A stretch of DNA of 64,000 nt from Antilocapra americana (taxonomy: Eukaryota; Chordata; Mammalia; Artiodactyla; Antilocapridae): the NCBI GenBank assembly GCA_007570785.1, contig ML664159.1, forward strand, positions 620,001 through 684,000. The letters are read 5' to 3'. The notes below the pieces were generated by a model. It had not been told where the DNA came from, made no database searches, and saw nothing but the letters and a program-made list of their open reading frames with translations. Made by a program: the position numbers and the translations under genes. Below, piece by piece: positions 22,236 to 33,332 of the stretch (position 1 is the stretch's first letter; every line of letters begins with the position of its first letter).

Positions 22236-22600
22236 AAAGAGACTGGATATATTAGGTTGCATTAATGTCACCAGTTCTTCACTGCTTCATATAGTCACAC
22301 TCTTTGTCCTATAATGTTGCAGTTATTCCCACAGAACAGGCAGATAATATATCTAATTTCTGACTTTGGGTATAAATGTATGACTTTCTTTCACCAGTAG
22401 AATGAGTTGGATGTGACTTTATGCCAGTTTTTAGTTTATATCCTAAAAGGTCTTGCACAGTGACCCTGGATCTCTTGTTTTGCTGCTAATGCCTTAAGAA
22501 CATGTCTAGGATGCCTTGCTTATTCTAGGAGGAAGATGAGACGTATGTGAAGGAGAGATGCCACAACTGAACCATTCCAGATGGGTCTGGCCTGTATTAG
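22236..22600 (+). mobile_element. possible ancient LTR-like fragment
   Basis: Text such as 'ctttcaccagtagaatgagt', 'ttgttttgctgctaatgcct' and 'ggtctggcctgtattagaca' has the composition and order of an old mammalian LTR. The family could not be named. Confidence 0.3.
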
Positions 22601-22909
22601 ACAATCCCTATCTGATTTGTAGATTTTGCATTTCTTTTTAGGTAGTAACAGATAATTGATATGCTGGGAAAGTAACTTTATTAGGGAATGCAATATTAAA
22701 TATTAGGACTATTTGAAGGCTTAGTTGAGACTGGGGATTATAAATTAATAGTGATATTAACCTGTCCTGTTAGGGAATTTCCTTCTGTAGGGTGGAGCTT
22801 CAAGGTACAAGAATATGGAAGGCAGATGAATGAGTTGGAAAATAACGAGAAAAGGTGGCTGATGATATTGAGAAATTGGCATTAGAAATAATATAGTCAT
22901 CTGTATACT
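22601..22909. other. unassigned spacer DNA (part 2)
   Basis: Nothing recognisable. Confidence 0.4.
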
Positions 22910-23220
22910 TAAATACAATAAACTAGTGAGTATAACAAAAAATAAGTAGACTCACAGACATAGAGAACAAACTAGTGACTATCAGTGGAGAGGGGAGGGA
23001 GAGGGACAAATTAGGGGTAGGAGATTAAGAAGTATGAACTCTTATATATACAAAAGCTATAAGGATATTATCTACAATGAAGGAAATATAACTAATATTT
23101 TACAATAATGATAAATGGAGTATATCCTTTAATATTGTGAATCACAATATTGTATACCTACAAGTTACATAACATTGTATAGCAACAATATTTCAATTAA
23201 AAATAATAAATTAGTTAGAA
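22910..23220 (+). mobile_element. old L1 3' end, sense
   Basis: 'agactcacagacatagagaa', 'caaactagtgactatcagtg' and 'cattgtatagcaacaatatt', with an A-rich end, match an old ruminant L1 3'UTR. It lies in the spacer of the inverted repeat. Confidence 0.7.
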
Positions 23221-23454
23221 AAAAGAAAGTTGTGATTAGAAAAAGGAAACATTTGAATAAGTGATAATGAATATAAACAGTTCAAGGTTATGACACAGAA
23301 GAAGGTAGCTAATGTAGAAAAGAAGACCAAGGGATGAAAACATGTAGGAACTGAGAGGTTAGAACAGCTAATCTGTGGGACTGTGAAGTCATTCAGGATG
23401 CTTGTCAGAAGCTGCAGTAGATGAGACTCACTTTGGAGGGGTGCGTTGGAGATT

Positions 23455-24230
23455 CTTCTGAATTTTTGTAGTTCCTAATGCTATTGGGATACATTTCTGA
23501 ATTATTTTAAGCAATACAAATCTATGTTACCCAAAATCTTTCATAGCTAGCAAGTGGCTCAATGTTATATCCACAGAAAATTTCAGTAGGTTTGCGTATT
23601 TGTATATTTAACAATAATTTATTAAATTCCTAGTAGGGAAAAAAGCTTAAAAACTATTTCTGATGATACAAGTTCATCTTTTTCTAGCAGTGGAGGGCCT
23701 TGTGATGGTATAAAATCTATTACCTTCACTTAGGAATTCAGCACTTACTGGAACAATACCTCAACAGTCTACTGAATCATATGGAGTCCTTGGCTTTTAA
23801 AGCTCTCAAAGGATGACTTCTAAAGGCTTTGGTTACATATAAAAATATTTTTTATAGGTAAATGCTTCCTGGAGAACTAAGCTCTGCAAAAGTGAAATTC
23901 TAAAGTAACTGAAAGTTAAGCTTTTCAAGTAAAAACTGCTTTAATTTCAGCCACATTTGATGGAAGCATTTATAAAAGGAAATATACATATTATACATAG
24001 TATAATCATACTTATGTCTATCCCTTAGAGTTAAGAACATCAGTTAAGTAATTGCTATAGTATAGTGACTCTGAAGACAACTGAATGAATTTTGTTTGGT
24101 CTCCTCTTTTATTGTCAAAACATCTCATTTCACACTCAGTGTACACATCTATTTTTGGCAGTCCTTTTCTTCCTAATTGTTTTTTGTTTCTAATTTGTTT
24201 CAGAATTGGGAAATCATATAGCTAAACTTA
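23455..24230 (-). repeat. arm 2 of large inverted repeat
   Basis: Reverse complement of 20600-21360. Its outer end (24190-24230) pairs with the last 40 bases of the MaLR-like LTR that spans the outer edge of arm 1, yet no LTR continues beyond 24230. This suggests arm 1 is the older location and arm 2 an inverted copy. Confidence 0.9.
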
Positions 24231-25185
24231 TTTAATTACATGTCAAGTAGAAATAGTAGTCTTTAAATAAGTACCTGAAAGAATTTAATCTTATGAGATT
24301 TGTTAGAAATATTTTTCCTCTTAATGGACTTTTTGAATATATTTGCTGGCTCTGAACACTTTAAATTTCTGTTCTATGATTTTAAGATCAGCACGATATT
24401 GCTACACTTTTTATAAAAACTTTGATTTAAACTTTTTTTGCTATATGGACTCAAGATGAATAGAATTACTATTAATATTAACCAATTCAAACCTTCCTAT
24501 CTTAGGTAAACATAGCCTATTTTATAGGCTATGAAACATGAAATGGTTTATGAAACATAAACTATTTCAAAGCTGAAGAAGGCCTTAGAGAACATTGTTC
24601 CAAGAAAGATTTTTTTATCTTACTTTAAAAAATAATTTTTGAAAGAGTCATCTAAAAAGGATATTGAATATCTTGCTCTGAGAACGAGGGATATTAAAAA
24701 GTGTGATATGAATCTCACTCAATCTGGTTGTCTTGATTCTGGTTGACTAGAAATTGAATCTGGAGTTTCCTAATATTAAAACTAAGTATAGCTTTTATAC
24801 TGCATTTATTTAAACTTATCTTCATAATCTTCAATAAACTATCTTAAAGTATCATGACAATGAGTAACCAAAGAAAAAGACACCTTCAAGTCATATATGA
24901 ATATACTCGAAACTTTAATTTCAAGCATAGTTAATCTACAAATGAGTCATTAAGCACTTAATATTAATGACAGAAATATTGTTCCTAAATTTAAAAGAGA
25001 TAGTCACATTTGCCAAAAATAAGACTGTTTTATGTTTTAATGTAGAAAGTAGTTTTAACGTAGTAATATACAAGATGAGCTACTGAACTTAGAGGACGAA
25101 ATAACCCCGGTGATGGTCCAATTACACACTTAGTGAGCTTTGAAATTGTTTGATCTTCTTTGGAGAAATTGAATCTTAAAAAATT
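24231..25185. other. unassigned AT-rich DNA
   Basis: No recognised repeat or gene. Confidence 0.4.
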
Positions 25186-25336
25186 CGAGATTTCCCCGGG
25201 GGAGGGAGGAGGGAGGGGGGAGGGAGGGGTTTCTGGAGGGGGAGCATATGTAAACCCATAGTGATATCATGGCATTGTATGGCAAAAGCAATAAAAGGGA
25301 GAAAAAAAAAAAACAAAATGAAAAGAAAAAAAAAAA
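25186..25336 (+). mobile_element. young L1 3' tail fragment
   Basis: 'cgagatttccccgggggagg', a G-rich tract to about 25245, then 'atatgtaaacccatagtgat' and an A-rich tail. It is the same 3'UTR type as the L1s at 6.1 and 43.9 kb. Only about 150 bases are present. A short 'aaaaaatt' flanks it on the left, with similar A/T text on the right. Confidence 0.85.
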
Positions 25337-25984
25337 TTGAGTAAATTTTCCATGGTCCATGGAGAGTATTTTCTTTCTTTGTTTATTCATTTAGTCCTCA
25401 CATGTCTATTGTATATCTAGTGTTCCAGGAAGACTATAAGGCTCTTGGACTACACCGTTTAAAAAAAGACTTCTAAGATGTTCATAATCTCCTGGCAAAA
25501 GTGAGACTACATTCCAACATCAGAACTAGACTTCTGAGGCTTGTTCTTGGTTTCTTTCCAATATACATTGTCACACTTCATTTGCTGGTATCAAATACTT
25601 CAGAAGACCCTGATTCTATTCTGAGTACTCTAACTTTGGATAAATTATTTTGAGGTCCTTAGGACCTATTTTCCATTTTTAACCTAAAAATAAGCTGCTA
25701 GGTCTTTTTCTGGGCTACTTTAACAATAATATAATACATATGGAAAAAAATTTTGAATTGTGCATATAGAGTAACCAGAAATAGAACAAAAGTTAAAAGA
25801 TTTATCTAAGTTCACCCAGACAGCAGAATTTCCAGATTTCCTGACCACTGTGTCAGCAAAGTATTGTTCTTACTCTGTTACTAATGTCTTTCCTTTGGTT
25901 ACTGTCTAGATAACTTTGAATGAAATCTGTACAAGCAATGGCTTCTGAACTTGTTAAATAAAATGTTAGTGTATTACTCAGGGA
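25337..25984. other. unassigned DNA
   Basis: Nothing recognisable. Confidence 0.4.
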
Positions 25985-26420
25985 TCACTAGAGAAATATA
26001 ACCAATAAGATGTGTATATGTAGAAAGATTAATCTTATATAATTGGCTCACATGCTTACAGAGGCTTTGACAGTCCAAAATCTGCCAGGGGAGGTGGCTG
26101 GCAGGCTGGATACTCAGGAAAAATTCGCAATTTGAATTCAAATGCAGTATACCATAGAACCTTAAACATCCTATTTTGAAGATAAATTCTGAAGGCTGTC
26201 TTATTAAGAATTTTCTCTTTCCTGGGGATGTCAGCCTTTTATTCTATTCAGATCTTCAGCTGATTAGATGAGCCCCAATCCCCCACATTATGGAGAGCAG
26301 TCTGCTATACTCAGAGTTCCTAATTTAAACATAATTCTCATCCCCAAATGTCCACAAAGAAACGTCCCAGAATAGTTTTTGACCAGATATCTGGGCACTG
26401 TGGTCTAGGCAAATCAAAAA
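25985..26420 (+). mobile_element. ancient mammal-wide repeat, family unassigned
   Basis: 'actcagggatcactagagaa', 'ataaccaataagatgtgtat', 'aattggctcacatgcttaca', 'gtccaaaatctgccagggga' and 'atatctgggcactgtggtct' follow a repeat that is common in placental genomes. I know the text but cannot name the family with certainty. Confidence 0.5.
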
Positions 26421-26677
26421 ATCAACACAAAAAATCAACCATGCTTATAAAGATGAATTAATCAGTCATCAATACATGTTTATAACCTAGATTCTGGTCT
26501 AACTTACTTTGGAATAATAAAGGAGAAATTACATTTTCCATTCAGATCAGTTTTTCATACCAAAATTGATTATTTTTAATATATTATTTATAATATGCTT
26601 TATGGGTATCATATTCTAATAGTTCATCTTGAACCCTGAATTTAAGCTAATTAGAATTTTATTTAAAACAATAAAAC

Positions 26678-26896
26678 AGGGCTTCCCTGGTGGCTCAGCA
26701 GTAAAGAATCCAATTGCCAATGCAGGAGATGCAGATTTGATCCCTGGGTCAGGAAGATCTCCTGGAGTAGGAAATAGCAACCCATTCCAGTATTATTGCC
26801 TGGGAAATCCCATATACAGAGGAGCCTGGCTGGCTATAGTCCACGGGGTTGCAAAGAGTCGGACATGACTTAGTGACTAAACAAAGACAACAACAA
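26678..26896 (+). mobile_element. Bov-tA SINE, sense
   Basis: 'gggcttccctggtggctcag', 'aatgcaggagatgcagattt' and 'gcaaagagtcggacatgact', with an 'aaacaaagacaacaacaaa' tail. Confidence 0.95.
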
Positions 26897-26975
26897 ATAA
26901 GGAAACAAGCATATAATCATTCAAAAATACTCATTTAAAGAATAAATTAATTTAGTGCTTCTAGTATTAGGTGCC

Positions 26976-27254
26976 CAGAGAAGATGATGGCACCCCACTC
27001 CAGTACTCTTACCTGGAAAATCCCGTGAATAGAGGAGCCTTGTGGGCTGCAGTCCAGGGGGCCTCTGGGAGTTGGACACAACTGAGCAACTTCACTTTCA
27101 CTTCTCACTTGCATGCATTGGAGAAGGAAATGGCAACCCACTCCAGTATTCTTGCCTGGAGAATCCCAGGGACAGGGGAGCCTGGTGGGCTGCTGTCTCT
27201 GGGGTCGCACAGAGTCGGACACGACTGAAGCGACTTAGCAGCAGCAGCAGTAGC
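26976..27254 (+). mobile_element. Bov-A2 SINE (dimer), sense
   Basis: Two successive Bov-A units: 'agaagatgatggcaccccac' to 'aacttcactttcacttctca', then 'ggagaaggaaatggcaaccc' to 'gtcggacacgactgaagcga', with an AGC-rich tail (27239-27254). Flanked by 'agtattaggtgcc' (26963-26975) and 'agtgttaggtgcc' (27255-27267), a target-site duplication with one mismatch. It is one of the least diverged SINEs in the window. Confidence 0.95.
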
Positions 27255-27267
27255 AGTGTTAGGTGCC

Positions 27268-28182
27268 ATCTCAAGCATTATTCCACATTATCAATTCAAA
27301 TTAAAGTCTTTAAAATGATTTTGTTTTCTAAAAGTAAAAGTTATACAATTCAAGATTCCATATCTCCTAAATTCCTATTTGTTTCTCTTTGCTCACCAAT
27401 CATATTTCTTTTCATTAATATTTCCCAAACTTTTAAATGTATTTGATTTAAAATCTACTAGTAAACCAGCCAACCAACAAATACCAACCATGCACAAGCT
27501 ACTTGACCAAGCAATTCAAAGTCTTGAAATATGCCTCTGATGTATGCTTCTACCTGAGGGGAAAAAATGAGACTTCAGTCCTCAAAGGAACACTTCTCAT
27601 TATCTTGGATCAAATAATCTTTACTAAAAAGAAAGGGCAGAAAATACCATCTGCCTTAAGTAAATAACTTTAAGGGTGGTTTAAAATTTTTTCAAAAGAA
27701 CAAAGCTATGAAGTGCTATGCATAATATATGCTAATTTGTATGATGCAATATTAATAAAGTACAAACATTTTAATGTCTGAAATCAGGCCAGTTTCCTGA
27801 GCTTTGAAGAGTGATAATTATTTAGTTTTAAATTTATCTAATTTTATTTAAAATGATAATGCTATAAGCACAATCACTTTGCTTGATATTAGAACAAGTT
27901 CAAGGCCAAGTAGTTTTTGTCATGGTTACTTTATTTACTAGATATCTGACTCTATGCTATATTTTTACTTTTTCTAGACCTTAGAGCAGAATGAGTTTTC
28001 TAGCTGTAAACTGGGGATAAAGCTGAAATCCGTAAGGAAAGCAAAATACTCATTCAACACACCAAGAATTCTAAGCCAGTCAAATTCAAGATATATATCC
28101 TGAATAGTTTGCCTTGGAAATGAACCAAGATCATTCTGTCATTTTTGAGACTGCAACCAAGTCTGCACTCTGGGCTCTTGTT
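27268..28182. other. unassigned DNA
   Basis: No recognised repeat. Confidence 0.4.
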
Positions 28183-28985
28183 GACTAAGGGCTACTCCAT
28201 TTCTTCTATGGGATTCTTGCCCACAGTAGTACATATAATGGTCATCTGAATTGAATTTGCCCATTCCCGCCCATTTTTAGTTCACTGATACCTAAACTAT
28301 CGATGTTCATTCAGCCTTACCTTCTCCTGTCTGACCATATCCAATTTACCTTGATTCATAGACCTAACATTCAAGGTTCCTATGCAATATTGTTCTTTAC
28401 AACATTGGACTTGCACCACTAGATACAACCACAGCTGGGCATTGTTTGTGCTTTGGCTTGAAAATGAAAAAGTGAAATTTAGCCACTCGGTCATGTCCGG
28501 CTCTTTGTAATCCTGTGGACTGTAGCCCACCAGATTCCCCTTTCACAAAATTCACCAGGCAAGAATACTGTAGTGGCTTGCCATTTCCTCCTCAGGGGGA
28601 TCTTCCCAACCCAGGAACTGAACCCGGGTTTCCTGCATTTCAGGCAGATTCTTTACTTTTTGAGCCACAGGGAAACCCTGCTTTGCCTTAGCCTTTTCAT
28701 TCTTCCTGTAGTTATTTCTCTGCTCTTTGCCAGTAGTATATTGGACACCTACTGACCTGGGGGGATCATCTTTCAGTGTCATATCTTTTTGCCTTTTCAT
28801 ACTGTTCATGGGGTTCTCAAGGCAAGAATACTGAAGTGGTTTCCCATTCCCTTCTACAGTGGAAGATGTCTTGTCAGGCCCTAACTAGCAAGACTTGCCC
28901 TTCAGTCACTCAACATAGTCGGATGGCATGCCTGGTGCCCTGGTTGATCCATTGCTGGTCTCTGTTAAGCATATAAGCCTTCACT
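28183..28985 (-). mobile_element. BovB 5' region, antisense (with Bov-A-like segment)
   Basis: 'ggctactccatttcttctat' and 'gggattcttgcccacagtag', then 'tagacctaacattcaaggtt' and 'ctgggcattgtttgtgcttt' are the reverse complement of the BovB endonuclease start. On the minus strand 'IGTLNVRSMNQGKL' can be read near 28360-28400. 28455-28680 is a Bov-tA-like antisense unit and 28685-28890 is BovB 5'UTR-like text. The orientation of the last part is less certain. Confidence 0.7.
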
Positions 28986-29056
28986 GATATTGGATGTCAG
29001 TCAGTGTGTGGCTGGGGTTTGAGACAAAGGCCCTGCTGGAGTGGGAAGGGGGTCCC

Positions 29057-29787
29057 CAAGAAAAAGAAATATAAAAAGGTGAAGTGGTTTTCTGAGGAGA
29101 CCTTACAAATAGCTGAGAAAAGAGGGGAAGTGAGAGACAAAGGAGAAAGAGGAAGATACACTCAACTAGAGTTCCAGAGAACAGCAAGGAGAGTTAAGAA
29201 AGCCTTCTTAAGTGAACAGTGCAAAGAAATAGAGGAAAACAATAGAATGGGAAAGGATAGAAATCTCTCTAAGTAAATTGGAGATACGAAGGGAATATTT
29301 CATGTAAAAATGGGCACAATAAAGGACAAAAATGGCAAGGACCTAACAGAAGCAGAAGAGATTAAGAAAAGGTGTCAAGAATATCCAGAAGGACTATACA
29401 AAAGTACTCATAATGACCCAGATAACCAGGATGGTGTGGTCACTCACCTAGAGCCAGACATCCTGGAATGTGAAGTCAAGTGAGTACTAAGAAGCATTAC
29501 TACAAACAAAGCTAGTGGAGATGATAGAATTCCAGATGAATTATTCCAAATCCTAAAAGATGATGCTGTGAGAGTGCTGCACTCAGTATGCCAGCAAATT
29601 TGGAAAATTCAGCAGTGGCTACAGGACTAGAAAAGGTCAGTTTTCACTCCAGTCCTGAAGAAAGGCAATGCCAAAGATTGTTCAAATTACTGTATAATGG
29701 CACTCATTTCACATGCTAGCAAGATTATGCTCAAAATTCTTCAAGCTAGGCTTCAGCAGTACATTGTCCCTCATGAGAGGAAATAGC
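29057..29787 (+). mobile_element. BovB LINE middle part, sense
   Basis: 'gaggagaccttacaaatagc', 'gttccagagaacagcaagga', 'acctagagccagacatcctg' and 'caagctaggcttcagcagta' run in BovB order through the N-terminal part of the RT. It ends abruptly at 'gagaggaaatag' without the BovB 3' end. Stops interrupt the frame, for example in 'gtcaagtgagtactaag' near 29474. It lies opposite in orientation to the BovB 5' region just upstream. Confidence 0.85.
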
Positions 29788-29824
29788 AGCATTCTTTTAT
29801 TGAAACAAAACAAAACAAACCCAC

Positions 29825-29930
29825 CTGTTTTGAATGTTTACTGCATGAAAGGCACTCTATAGGACCTACAGTGATGAAAAGAAAGACATTTCTTCTTTAA
29901 GGGAATTTGTACTCCAGCAGGTAACAGATA
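29825..29930 (-). mobile_element. possible L2-type 3' end, antisense
   Basis: 'atgtttactgcatgaaaggc' and 'gaatttgtactccagcaggt' resemble an antisense L2 3' end. It runs directly into the palindrome at 29931. Confidence 0.4.
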
Positions 29931-30133
29931 AAACTACCCAGTAATTTCTTTAATCACAATTATATGTAGCATGTATTCCTGACATTCTTTGCTCAATTTT
30001 GGTCAAAGAAATTTAAATTTAATTTTAAATAAGATTTTAATGAATTAAATTTTATTTGACCATCATTGAGCAAAGAATGTCAGGAATACATGCTACATAT
30101 AACTGTGATTAAAAAAAATTACTGGGAAGTTAG

Positions 30134-30135
<2 letters not shown>
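29931..30135. repeat. 205-bp near-palindrome
   Basis: Left arm about 29931-30007 and right arm about 30055-30135 are reverse complements at more than 90% by eye. Blocks 'tagcatgtattcctgacatt' and 'ctttgctcaat' pair exactly with their partners. The central 47 bases are A/T only, apart from a few G. A CA microsatellite begins immediately to the right. Expected to form a hairpin or cruciform. Confidence 0.9.

Positions 30136-30136
<1 letters not shown>

Positions 30137-30172
<36 letters not shown>
30137..30172. repeat. (AC)18 microsatellite
   Basis: Pure AC run ending in 'ccccaccccgacccccag'. It abuts the palindrome. Confidence 0.95.
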
Positions 30173-30174
<2 letters not shown>

Positions 30175-30390
30175 CACCCCGACCCCCAGTAGCTGATTCC
30201 AAGGCTGTATCCTTAGAGCTCTGATGTCTGCTGCTGCTGATGCCAGAGGCTGGCTTATCCTTGCAGCCATTGGATTGTTGATAAGTGGCCAGCTGTGGAA
30301 TGGCTTGCTCCTCTCACGCCAACATGTTGGAGGACCTGGTGTGTCTGTGACTGTGGTATAACAAAGGCAGCCACTGATTTGGTACATGTT

Positions 30391-30761
30391 TTAATTCTGG
30401 TTTCCATTTGAAACTTAACTCCAACTCCCTGTTCCTCCAACTTTGCCTCAGGGTAAAGGGGAGAAGTTTGGGGGCTTCTCTGGTGGCTCACATGGTAAAA
30501 AGACTGCCTGCAATGCAGGAGACCTGGGTTTGTTCCCTGGGCCAGGTAGATCCCCTGGAGGAGGAAATGACAACTACTCCAGTATTCTTGCCTGGATAAT
30601 TCCATGGACAGAGGAGACTGGCAGGCTACAGTCCATGGGATCGCAAATCGACTGGCAACTAACACTTTCTTCTTTGATTCTTTGATTCTGGTTTCCATGA
30701 GAAACTTAAAACTCCAATTCCCTGCTCCTCCAACTTCACCTCAGGGAAAAGGGAGGAAGTC
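30391..30761 (+). repeat. 78-bp direct duplication flanking a Bov-tA
   Basis: 'attctggtttccat' to 'gagaag' at 30394-30466 is repeated at 30685-30759 with scattered changes. Both copies contain 'ctcctccaactt'- and 'cctcaggg'-type blocks. A Bov-tA sits between the copies. The duplicated stretch is much longer than a usual SINE target-site duplication. Confidence 0.8.
30470..30672 (+). mobile_element. Bov-tA SINE, sense
   Basis: 'ggggcttctctggtggctca', 'tgcctgcaatgcaggagacc', 'ttcttgcctggataattcca' and 'ggcaggctacagtccatggg', with the usual final 'aactaacactttc'. Confidence 0.9.
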
Positions 30762-31291
30762 ATCACTGTGATATTCACCACTTTTTATGATCCTGCCCAT
30801 GCTCCAGTTGAACAGGGACACATTTGCAATACTCACTCGATAAGCTTCCTCTGTTATGGATGACTCCAAACTTTGAAGATGTATGAAGAGAGATGAGCAA
30901 TCAGGAAATATGCCAGTCTTAGATTCCCCAATGCTGTCTCAAAGTTCTTCTCATTCTGTCTCTGGCTCTGATGAGCTTTTTTAGTTTCTGGAAAATGCTG
31001 GACTCTCTTTTACAATATGACTTCTGTAGATGCTCCTCCATCTGTCTCAAATTTCCTTCTTTAAGTCACTATATTTCCCCTTCTTAATTCCTATTTATCC
31101 TTTGATTTCTAATGTAAAAACTACTTACTGGGGCAAGGTATTCTCTCTTTCTTTCATGTGGTTTTGCAGCAACCCAGGTGCCATTTCTTATGGACCTTAT
31201 CTCCATGAAAATTTTATTATCTTTGTGATTTACAAAGGTCTGTCTCCTGCACTTATTCTTGACATTAGCAATTGAGAGTCCTCAACAGCAG
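30762..31291. other. unassigned DNA
   Basis: No recognised element. Confidence 0.4.
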
Positions 31292-31294
31292 AAA

Positions 31295-31516
31295 GGGGCT
31301 TGTCAAGTGGCCCATACGGTAAAGAATCCGCCTGCAATGCAGGAGATCCAGGTTTGATTTTTCTGTCAGGAAGATCTCCTGAGAATAGCACCCCACTCCA
31401 GTATTCTTGTCTGGAGAATTCCATGGACAGATACATGGACAGAGGTCTACAGTTCATAGCATCTCATAGAGTTGGGCATGACTGAGCAAGTGATTAACAC
31501 TTTCACTTTCACTTTC
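31295..31516 (+). mobile_element. Bov-tA SINE, sense
   Basis: 'ggggcttgtcaagtggccca', 'aatccgcctgcaatgcagga' and 'gttgggcatgactgagcaag', followed by repeated 'tttcact'. An internal 'catggacagata' duplication is present near 31424-31440. Confidence 0.9.
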
Positions 31517-31549
31517 AACAAGGGAAAGGATATCAGTACTCAGCCTTAT

Positions 31550-33332
31550 GCAGACTTCCAGAGAATAGCAAAGACCGTCTTAGATGAACAGAGCAAATAA
31601 ATGGAGGAAAATAATAGAATAAGAAAGACTAGAGATGTCTTCAAGAAAGTTAGAGATACCAAGGGAACATTTCATGCAAAGGTGGGCTCAATAAAGGACA
31701 GAAACAGGATGGACCTAACAGAAGCAGAAGATATTAAGAAGTGATGGCAAGGATGCACAGAACTGTACAAAAAAGATCTTCATGACCCAGATAACCACAA
31801 TAGTGTGGTCACTCACCTAGAGCCAGGCATCCTGGAATGTGAAGTCAAGTGGGTCTTAGGAAGCATCACTATGAACAAAGCTAGTGGAGGTGATGGAATT
31901 CCAGCTGAGCTATTTAAAATCTTAAAAGATGATGCTGTTAAAATGCTTCACTCAATATCTCAGCAAATTTGGAAAACTCAACAATGGATACAGGACTGGA
32001 AAAGGTCAATTTTCATTCCAAACCCAAAGAAGGGCAATGTCAAAGAATGTTCAGACTACTATACAATTGTGCTCATTTCTCGTGCTAGCAAAGTAATGCA
32101 CAAAAGCCTTCAAGCTAGGCTTCAGCAGTACATGAACTGAAAACTTCTAAATGTTCAAGCTGGATTTAGAAAAAGCAGAGGAACCAGAGATCAAATTGCT
32201 AACATTTGTTGGATTATGGAGAAAGCAAGGGAATTCCAGAAAAACATCTGCCTCTGCTTCATTGACTACACTAAAGCTTTTGACTGTGTGGATCATAAAA
32301 TCTGTGGAAAATTCTTAAAGATATGGAAGTACCAGACCACTTTACCTGTCTCCTGAGAAACCTGTATGGGAGTCAAGAAGCAACAGTTAGAACTGGATAT
32401 GCAACAACTGATGTGGTTCCAAACCAGGTGAGGAGTACAAGACTGTATATTGTCACCCTGTTTATTTAACTTCTAAGCAGAGTACTTTCTGTGAAATGCC
32501 AAGCTGGATGCATCACAAGCTGGAATCAAGATTGCTTGGGAAAATGTCAACAACTTCATATATGCAGATGATACCATTCCAATAGCAAAAAGTGAAGAGG
32601 AACTAATGTGTCTCTTGATATGGGTGAAAGAAGAGAGTGAAAAAGCTGGCTTGAAACTCAGCATTTAAAAAAACTAAGACCATGGCATCCAGTCCCATCA
32701 CTTAATGGCAAATAGAAGGGGAAACAGTGGGAGCAGTGACAGATTTTATTTTCTTGGGCTCCAATCACTGCAGATGGTGACTGCTCCTTGAAATTAAAAG
32801 ACACTTGTTCCTTGGAAGGAAAGCTATGAACCTAGACAGCATATTAAAAAGCAGAGATATCCCTTTGCCAACAAAAGTCCATGTAGTCAATGCTGTGGTT
32901 TTTTAGTAGTCATGTGTTATTGTGAAAGTTGAACCATAAAGAAGACTGAACGCTAAAATACTGATGCTTTCTAATTGTGGTGTTGGAGAAGACTCTTGAG
33001 AATCCCTTGGACTGCAAGTAGAGCAAACTAGTCAGTCCTAAAGGAAATCAACCCTGAATATTTACTGCAAGGACTGATTCTGAAACTGAAGCTCTAATCC
33101 TTTGACCACCTGATGTGAAGAACCAACTTACTGGAAAAAACCCTAATGCTGGGAAAGATGTAAGGCAAAAAGAGAAGGGGGCAGCAGAGAATGAAATGGT
33201 TAGATAGTATCACTGACTCAATAGACATGAATTTGAGCAAACTCTGTGAGGTAGTGGAGGACAGGGAAGCCTGGTTTGCTGCATCCATGGGGTCACAAGG
33301 AGTCAGATACGACTTAACACCTGAACAAAAAC
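31550..33332 (+). mobile_element. BovB LINE, sense, 5'-truncated
   Basis: About 1.78 kb running from 'cagagaatagcaaagaccgt' through the RT to the 3' end ('ggatcacaaa'-like text, then 'ggtcacaaggagtcagatac' and 'gacttaacacctgaacaaaa'). The endonuclease half is missing. Many stops and frameshifts show age. Confidence 0.95.
31805..32660 (+). pseudogene. BovB reverse-transcriptase remnant
   Basis: The first frame (31805-32140) reads 'LEPGILECEVKWVLGSIT' to 'LQARLQQYMN'. Later parts lie in other frames: 'FRKSRGTRDQIANIC' near 32163-32207 and the catalytic 'YADD' at about 32561-32572. An insertion/deletion near 32140 and others break it. Confidence 0.85.

Noticed and set aside
20600..24230. DNA transposon with long terminal inverted repeats
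   Set aside because: No matching target duplication at the outer edges, no transposase frame in the spacer, and an LTR appears to cross one outer edge.
29004..29276. 90-codon lysine-rich plus-strand frame
   Set aside because: It is the sense BovB segment just 5' of the RT, truncated by stops, not an independent gene.
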